Shown: positions 4,755 through 8,458 of the stretch, one piece after another | Layout of the letters: each line of letters opens with the position of its first letter | Position numbering within the stretch: the stretch's first letter is position 1 | NCBI GenBank assembly: GCA_007123695.1 | Contig: SLGN01000461.1 | Coordinates: 1-8,458, forward strand | Source of the DNA: Verrucomicrobiales bacterium | GTDB taxonomy: Bacteria > Verrucomicrobiota > Verrucomicrobiia > Verrucomicrobiales > DEV007 | Reading direction: 5' to 3' | DNA: 8,458 bases | Notes under the pieces: model-generated | What the model was told of the DNA's origin: nothing | What the model saw: only the letters and a program-made list of their open reading frames with translations | The model's database searches: none | Program-made: the position numbers and the translations under genes

Positions 4755-7304
4755 TTACACCCGCGCCGCCATTGTCGTGGTCACGAGCGAACTCAGCGGC
4801 ATCAGGATGGCGGCGAGCAGAGGGCTCATGAGGCCGGCGAGGCAGAGGGCGATGGCGCCGAGGTTGTAGATCAGGGCGACGGCGAAGAGCTTGCCGATCT
4901 GGCGGCGGCGGCGCACGGCGGCCTCGAGGAGTAGGGGAATGGCGTGAAAGCCGCGTCCGGTGAAGACGAAGTCGGCTCGGCTCTCGATCGCGCGGATGCC
5001 GGTGGCGGGGGAGCCGGCGGCGGCGGCGGCTTCGAAGGCGAGTCCGTCGTTGCCGCCGTCGCCGACGAAGAGGGTCTCGTCGGGGCGGTCGGCGCGGATG
5101 AAGGCGGCCTTGTCGGCGGGGGCGAGGTCGGCGTGGACTTCGGCAGGGTCGAGCCCGAGCTTGGCGGCGGTGCTCGCGACGCGGGCGCCGTCGGGGTCGC
5201 CGCTGAGGATGCGGACGTAGTAGCCTTGGGCGCGGAGGCGACGGAGCTGCTCGACGGCGCCGTCACGGATGGATTCTTCGAAGCGGAAGGCGGCGACGGC
5301 CTCTCCGTCGCGGGAAAGGACGCACGCTTCGCCGGGTAGGTCGGCGGCCCAGTCGCCGCGTCCGAGTCGCCAGGTGTTGGTGCCATCGGTGAAGGAGACG
5401 CCTTGGCCGGGGTGTTCTGAGGTAGCATGGGCATCTTGCCCATGCATTGGTGATTCGGGCGACGAGTTGGGAGTCGAGGTGATTGGCTCGGGCGGGTTCG
5501 CGAGGGGCGGGCTGAGGTCTTCGGACGTCTCGCCACGATGCATGGGCAGGATGCCCATGCCACTGCCGACGCTACTCTCCCTGCCCAAGCCCCGCCTTGC
5601 GATGACGACTTCGCGGAGAGCGCGGGCGACGGGGTGGGCGTTGGTTTCGACGAGGCGGCGGAGGGCGGCGAGGGCGGCCTCGTCGAGGGCGTCGATGGAC
5701 TCGGGATTGACGAGGCGCTTGACGGGCTCGGTGAGGGTTCCTGTCTTGTCGAAGTCGAGGCGGGTGACGCGCTTGAGGCGGTTCCACAGGGAATGCCTGC
5801 GGATGAAGAGCCCGTGGGTGCGGAGCTTGGCGAGGAGGATTTCTTCGAGCAGGGGCAGAGCGAGCCCGAGGGCGCAGGGGCAGGAAACGACGAGCACGGA
5901 GATGAGCACCTGAAGGGCGGGGGCGAAGCCTTTCCCGGCCGCGAGCCAGGCGCCGAAACCAGAGCAGGCGACAAGGAGGACGGCGGCGAGGTAGTATTTG
6001 CGGATGGGATGGGTCGAGGTGGCGGCGGAGTGGGTGTCGAAGTCGTCGTCGGCGGGGGCGAAGAGACGCTCGAGGAAGGAGCCGACGTAGGCCTGCCGGG
6101 CGAGAACTTGGATGGGGGCCGAGGAGGCGTTGCGGGCGCCGGCGGGGACGCGCTGTCCGGGGCCGTGGAGGATGGGTTCGGGCTCGCCGTTGATCCAGTC
6201 GAGATGGAACTTGGCGGCCCCGGAGGCGAGGTCGGACTCGACCGGGACCATGCCTCCGGGGGCGATCTCGAGACGATCGCCGGCCTCGACGCGGGCGAGG
6301 GGGATGCGGCTGCGGCGGCCCTCGGGGTCGAGACGGTGGGTCGACTGGATTTCGCGCTCGCGCGCCCAGAGCTGGCGCCGGTTGCGGTCGAGGAGGCGCA
6401 GGTGGAGGTAGCGGCCCGACAGCATGAGGAAGGCAAACATCGCGACGAAGTCGAAGTAGAGCAGCTCCTTGACTCCGAAGAGCAGTCCGGCGACGGACCC
6501 GAGCCAGGCGGCGCCGAGGCCGAGGCTGATGGGCACGTCCATGTGGAGGGCGCGGACTTTCAGCGAGGAAAGGGCGCGCTGGAAAAAGTAGGAGCCGCCC
6601 ACGGCCAGGGCGAGGGTGGCGGAGGCGAAGGCGACAAGGGTGAAGAGGCGGGCGAGTTCGTGGCCCGTCTCGAGGCCGAGGTAGCTCGGCAGGGTGAAGG
6701 CCATGGTGTTCATGGCGAGGCCGGCGGTGACGCCGAGCCGGGTGAGGAGGGCGCGGCTTTCCTGCGGGGCCTCTTCGTCCTCGGGGCGGCAGACGGAGGC
6801 GGGGTAGCCGTAGCGGTGGAGGTCGCGGAGGAAATCCATCGCGGCGAACTCGCCGGGATTCCACCACAGGCTCAGGGTCGAGCGCGAGGTGTCGCTGTTC
6901 ATCCGCAGGGCTCCGGAATGCTGGCGGAAGAGGTGGTCGATGAGCCAGACGCAGGCAGTGCAGGAGAGGTTGCCGAGCCGCACGGTGAGCCGGGCGGGGG
7001 CGTCCGGCGAGGGGCGTTTTGATTCGGCTTCGGCCACGGCCTCGGCGAGTTCCTCGAGCTGGTCGCCGTCGGGTTCGAGCTGGGTGGCGGGCTGGAGGAC
7101 GCGACCGCCGAGCAGCTCGTAGAAGGAGCCGAAGCCGCCCGACTGAATCAGCTCGTGGACGACGCGGCAGCCGGAGCAGCAGAACCTTTCCTCCTCGAAT
7201 CGCGGCTGGTAGCGGTTGCCGCAATGGTCGCAGCGGCGCTGCTCGAGTGCAGCGACATGATGCCTGCGGGCCTTGGCCAGGGTGGCGGCGGGGGAGGCGC
7301 TCAT
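4755..7304 (-). CDS. ccoI: Copper-translocating P-type ATPase of the cbb3 oxidase cluster (CcoI/FixI)
   Basis: CcoI is a P1B-type ATPase that moves copper across the cytoplasmic membrane for assembly of the cbb3 oxidase haem-copper centre. This 849-residue protein has the CcoI layout: an N-terminal cysteine-rich metal-binding domain (CDHC at 25-28 and CCSGC at 42-46), a heavy-metal domain with SCTAC (C115, C118), and about eight membrane helices (near 188-298, 438-487 and 802-845). It has the ion-binding CPC motif (475-477), DKTGT with phosphorylated D519, the HP motif (557-558), the GxG motif (633-635) and GDGGND (748-753). The actuator loop reads NGEPEP (372-377) instead of TGE/SGE. Residues about 580-630 are an in-frame repeat insertion (5421-5566) between the HP and GxG motifs, absent from ordinary homologues. 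The start ATG at 7304 overlaps the TauE-like gene stop (ATGA), implying translational coupling. An upstream in-frame extension is only an antisense-like shadow. Confidence 0.93.
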   Translation of the reverse strand: MSASPAATLAKARRHHVAALEQRRCDHCGNRYQPRFEEERFCCSGCRVVHELIQSGGFGSFYELLGGRVLQPATQLEPDGDQLEELAEAVAEAESKRPSPDAPARLTVRLGNLSCTACVWLIDHLFRQHSGALRMNSDTSRSTLSLWWNPGEFAAMDFLRDLHRYGYPASVCRPEDEEAPQESRALLTRLGVTAGLAMNTMAFTLPSYLGLETGHELARLFTLVAFASATLALAVGGSYFFQRALSSLKVRALHMDVPISLGLGAAWLGSVAGLLFGVKELLYFDFVAMFAFLMLSGRYLHLRLLDRNRRQLWAREREIQSTHRLDPEGRRSRIPLARVEAGDRLEIAPGGMVPVESDLASGAAKFHLDWINGEPEPILHGPGQRVPAGARNASSAPIQVLARQAYVGSFLERLFAPADDDFDTHSAATSTHPIRKYYLAAVLLVACSGFGAWLAAGKGFAPALQVLISVLVVSCPCALGLALPLLEEILLAKLRTHGLFIRRHSLWNRLKRVTRLDFDKTGTLTEPVKRLVNPESIDALDEAALAALRRLVETNAHPVARALREVVIARRGLGRESSVGSGMGILPMHRGETSEDLSPPLANPPEPITSTPNSSPESPMHGQDAHATSEHPGQGVSFTDGTNTWRLGRGDWAADLPGEACVLSRDGEAVAAFRFEESIRDGAVEQLRRLRAQGYYVRILSGDPDGARVASTAAKLGLDPAEVHADLAPADKAAFIRADRPDETLFVGDGGNDGLAFEAAAAAGSPATGIRAIESRADFVFTGRGFHAIPLLLEAAVRRRRQIGKLFAVALIYNLGAIALCLAGLMSPLLAAILMPLSSLVTTTMAARV
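5421..5566. repeat. REP/BIME-like inverted hairpin pair inserted within ccoI
   Basis: Two near-identical hairpins face each other. The left one, GCATGGGCA/TGCCCATGC (5425-5445), has a 9-base perfect stem, a 3-base loop and a GTAG head at 5422-5425. The right one (5540-5560) has the same perfect stem in opposite orientation, with GTGG in place of GTAG. A tetranucleotide head plus hairpin, arranged as inverted pairs, is the architecture of REP sequences and BIMEs mobilised by RAYT (Y1) transposases; the link here is by architecture only. Read in the ccoI frame the element encodes MGILPMHRG near one end and PMHGQDAHAT near the other, with a Pro/Ser-rich middle. Length is about 143-146 bases and the frame is preserved. 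Confidence 0.8.
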
Positions 7305-8002
7305 TCGACTTCGGACTGGCAGCGGCAGGCGGCGGGGTTGGCGAGGTCGCCGCCCTGGCCGAGGAGCTGGGGGAAATGCCACATCAGGGAGAGGGCGGCG
7401 GCGGCGGCGAGGCCGCGCTTGGCGTAGAGAAAGCCGCGGTCGCCGAGCTTGCGGTTGACCCAGGCGGATCCGATCTGCACGGCCCAGATCGCGGGCAGGG
7501 CGCCGAGGCCGAAGGCGAGCATGGTCTCGATGCCGCGCACGGCCGAGCCTCCGGCGAGGGCGAGGGCGAGCATGGCGTAGAGCGGTCCGCAGGGCAGCAG
7601 GGGGGTGGCGAGGCCGACGACGCCGGCGCGCAGCAGCGGGGGGAAGTGGAGGGTCTTCATGCGGATCTGCATGACGACCTTGCCGAGGCCGGGGATGGCG
7701 CCGAGCTTCTTGTCGAGGCCGAAGACGATGGCGAGGAGGAAGGCGACGAGCAGCACCGGCAGCCAGGGGACTCCGGCGGGATTGAAGGCGAAGCCGAGGC
7801 GGCCGCCGAGGAAGCCCATCGTCGCCCCGGCGATGCCGTAGCCGACGAGGCGGGAGAAGTGGTAGATCCCGACCGAAGCGAGGGCCGGCCCGCGTCCGGC
7901 GATGCCGAGCCCGCAGGTGAGCAGCCCGCACATGCCGGCGCAATGCAGGCTGGTGGCGAGGCCGGCGATGAAGAGGCCGGCGAGGGTGAGGTCGGGGGAC
8001 AT
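7301..8002 (-). CDS. TauE/SafE-like (UreH/CcdA-like) membrane protein of the cbb3 cluster
   Basis: This 233-residue integral membrane protein has about six hydrophobic helices. Two motifs mark the sulfite exporter TauE/SafE family branch found next to cbb3 oxidase maturation genes: HCAGMCG at residues 20-26 and TPLLPCGPLY at 133-142. The paired cysteines (C21/C25 and C138) resemble those of DsbD/CcdA-like proteins, so a role in copper or thiol-redox handling during oxidase assembly is plausible; the substrate is not known. The short tail ends with CRCQ (226-229), a possible metal-binding pair. Its stop overlaps the ccoI start by four bases, which ties the two functionally. The ATG at 8002 gives a first helix with the conserved HC motif at the usual distance; no Shine-Dalgarno sequence is visible. 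The second REP-like element lies just upstream of the start. Confidence 0.88.
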   Translation of the reverse strand: MSPDLTLAGLFIAGLATSLHCAGMCGLLTCGLGIAGRGPALASVGIYHFSRLVGYGIAGATMGFLGGRLGFAFNPAGVPWLPVLLVAFLLAIVFGLDKKLGAIPGLGKVVMQIRMKTLHFPPLLRAGVVGLATPLLPCGPLYAMLALALAGGSAVRGIETMLAFGLGALPAIWAVQIGSAWVNRKLGDRGFLYAKRGLAAAAALSLMWHFPQLLGQGGDLANPAACRCQSEVE

Positions 8003-8045
8003 GTGGTGGTGGACGGCTAACGGATACCGATCGAGAAGGGTGAAA

Positions 8046-8195
8046 GTAGCATCGGCATCCTGCCCATGCAGCGGCCTATGGGGTTCGAGATGCCTGTCAT
8101 CGTTGATTGCGCTGGAGGGGTCGTCGAAATCGTGGCGGGGGTGGGTGAGTGTTCGGCGTCTCGACTGAAATGCATGGGCAAGATGCCCATGCTAC
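8046..8195. repeat. REP/BIME-like inverted hairpin pair, intergenic copy
   Basis: This copy is 150 bases long and lies between the TauE-like gene and the small membrane-protein gene. The left hairpin is GCATCGGCA/TGCCCATGC (8049-8069) with one mismatch; the right one is GCATGGGCA/TGCCCATGC (8172-8192), perfect. Both outer ends carry GTAG when read inward (GTAGCAT at 8046, ATGCTAC ending at 8195). The interior partly resembles that of the ccoI copy, for example TTCGGCGTCTCG here against TTCGGACGTCTCG there, so the two appear to be copies of one element rather than chance palindromes. Transcribed, it would put two strong hairpins in the operon mRNA. Confidence 0.8.
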
Positions 8196-8205
8196 GGTTC
8201 GTCCG

Positions 8206-8343
8206 TCAGGGTTCGCGCGTTTGCAGCTCGACGGTGGCGGGTTGGTTTTCGCGGGCGATCTTGAGCAGAGCGCCCCAGCCTACGAAAAGGAGAAGGAAGG
8301 CGAAGACGATCCAGAGCCACGGGCGCTTGCGGAGGAAGTTCAT
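8206..8343 (-). CDS. Small single-pass membrane protein of the cbb3 cluster
   Basis: This is a 45-residue frame. The sequence starts MNFLRKRPWLWIVFAFLLLF and continues VGWGALLKIARENQPATVEL before the stop. A positively charged N-terminus (RKR) is followed by one hydrophobic helix (about 9-28) and a short polar tail, predicting an N-in membrane protein. It is not CcoS or CcoQ by sequence: it lacks the acidic C-terminal tail of CcoS. It is on the same strand as the TauE-like gene and ccoI, about 200 bases upstream, with a REP-like element between. A supporting role in cbb3 assembly is inferred from position only. The start ATG at 8343 has no Shine-Dalgarno sequence, as elsewhere in this window. 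Codon use is GC-rich at third positions, supporting a real gene. Confidence 0.65.
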   Translation of the reverse strand: MNFLRKRPWLWIVFAFLLLFVGWGALLKIARENQPATVELQTREP

Positions 8344-8352
8344 GGGGGGAAA

Positions 8353-8383
8353 AGTTTTCAGTTGGCAGTTTTCAGTTTTCAGG
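8353..8383. repeat. Short direct repeats of GTTTTCAGTT
   Basis: GTTTTCAGTT occurs at 8354-8363 and 8368-8377, with a partial third copy (GTTTTCAG) at 8375-8382. The repeats lie just upstream of the small membrane-protein gene and contain the stop codon of the probable preceding gene. Their AT-rich composition differs from the neighbours. They look like a small repeat tract of unknown role. Confidence 0.5.
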
Positions 8384-8458
8384 TGCCGGAGTGTTGCCAG
8401 TTCGGGGCGTGCGGGGGGCTCGGGTGTGCCGCGTGTGTGGTGGGATCGGGGGGCTTTG
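8379..8458 (-). CDS. C-terminal fragment of an upstream gene, unidentified
   Basis: The minus-strand frame entering from the right edge encodes about 25 residues (KPPDPTTHAAHPSPPHAPNW, then QHSGT) and stops with TGA at 8381-8379. Of the three frames it has the strongest third-position G+C bias, and its stop lies 35 bases before the start of the 45-residue gene. It would be the end of the preceding gene in the cbb3 cluster, possibly a cytochrome oxidase or maturation component. The visible part is a low-complexity Pro/His-rich tail with no family motif, so the call is tentative. Confidence 0.3.
   Translation of the reverse strand, partial: KPPDPTTHAAHPSPPHAPNWQHSGT

Noticed and set aside
7305..7943. 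In-frame upstream extension of the CcoI reading frame by 213 residues
   Set aside because: It overlaps the TauE-like gene in another frame, is Arg/Pro-rich as GC-rich shadow frames are, and the ATGA overlap at 7301-7304 gives a natural start.
5421..8195. CRISPR array from the repeated hairpins
   Set aside because: There are only four units, in inverted pairs and at two distant sites, without regular spacers.

Overview
The window is about 65% G+C by eye, with two short AT-rich islands, and carries ordinary bacterial housekeeping genes. Almost no start codon has a Shine-Dalgarno sequence. Together with the gene content (an IscU-type scaffold plus long SufT, a cbb3-oxidase maturation cluster, an archetypal type II PssA) and paired palindromes that translate to MGILPMH/QDAHAT-like peptides, this suggests a Verrucomicrobiota-type or related PVC bacterium. 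That placement is an inference; no marker gene in the window settles it.

Left part (1-2037): the start of a secreted protein of unknown function leaves the window at the left edge. Diverging from it across an AT-rich promoter region is a two-domain signalling protein, a degenerate receiver joined to a histidine-kinase-like dimerisation/phosphoacceptor segment. It converges on pssA, which makes phosphatidylserine for membrane lipid synthesis.

Middle (2038-3997): diverging from pssA is a compact co-directional iron-sulfur set: a redox-disulfide/rhodanese-like fusion, an IscU/NifU-type scaffold and SufT. The gaps are only 42-45 bases, so they are probably one operon. It ends at a two-way intrinsic terminator shared with a tRNA-Glu(UUC) gene on the other strand.

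Region 3998-4754 has no intact gene. It holds a decayed transposase remnant split by a 77-base imperfect palindrome, then an AT-rich stretch of about 36% G+C.

Right part (4755-8458, all minus strand): the tail of a cytochrome cbb3 oxidase maturation cluster. In transcription order it has the end of an unidentified gene, a 45-residue single-pass membrane protein, a TauE/SafE-like membrane protein with HCxxMCG and PCG motifs, and the copper P-type ATPase CcoI. The last two overlap by four bases (ATGA). They probably deliver copper and mature the oxidase, whose structural genes would lie beyond the right edge.

The most unusual feature is a pair of roughly 145-base elements. Each is two GTAG-headed hairpins in inverted orientation, i.e. 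a REP/BIME-like mobile repeat. One lies between genes; the other is inserted in frame inside ccoI, adding about 48 residues to the nucleotide-binding domain while leaving all catalytic motifs intact.
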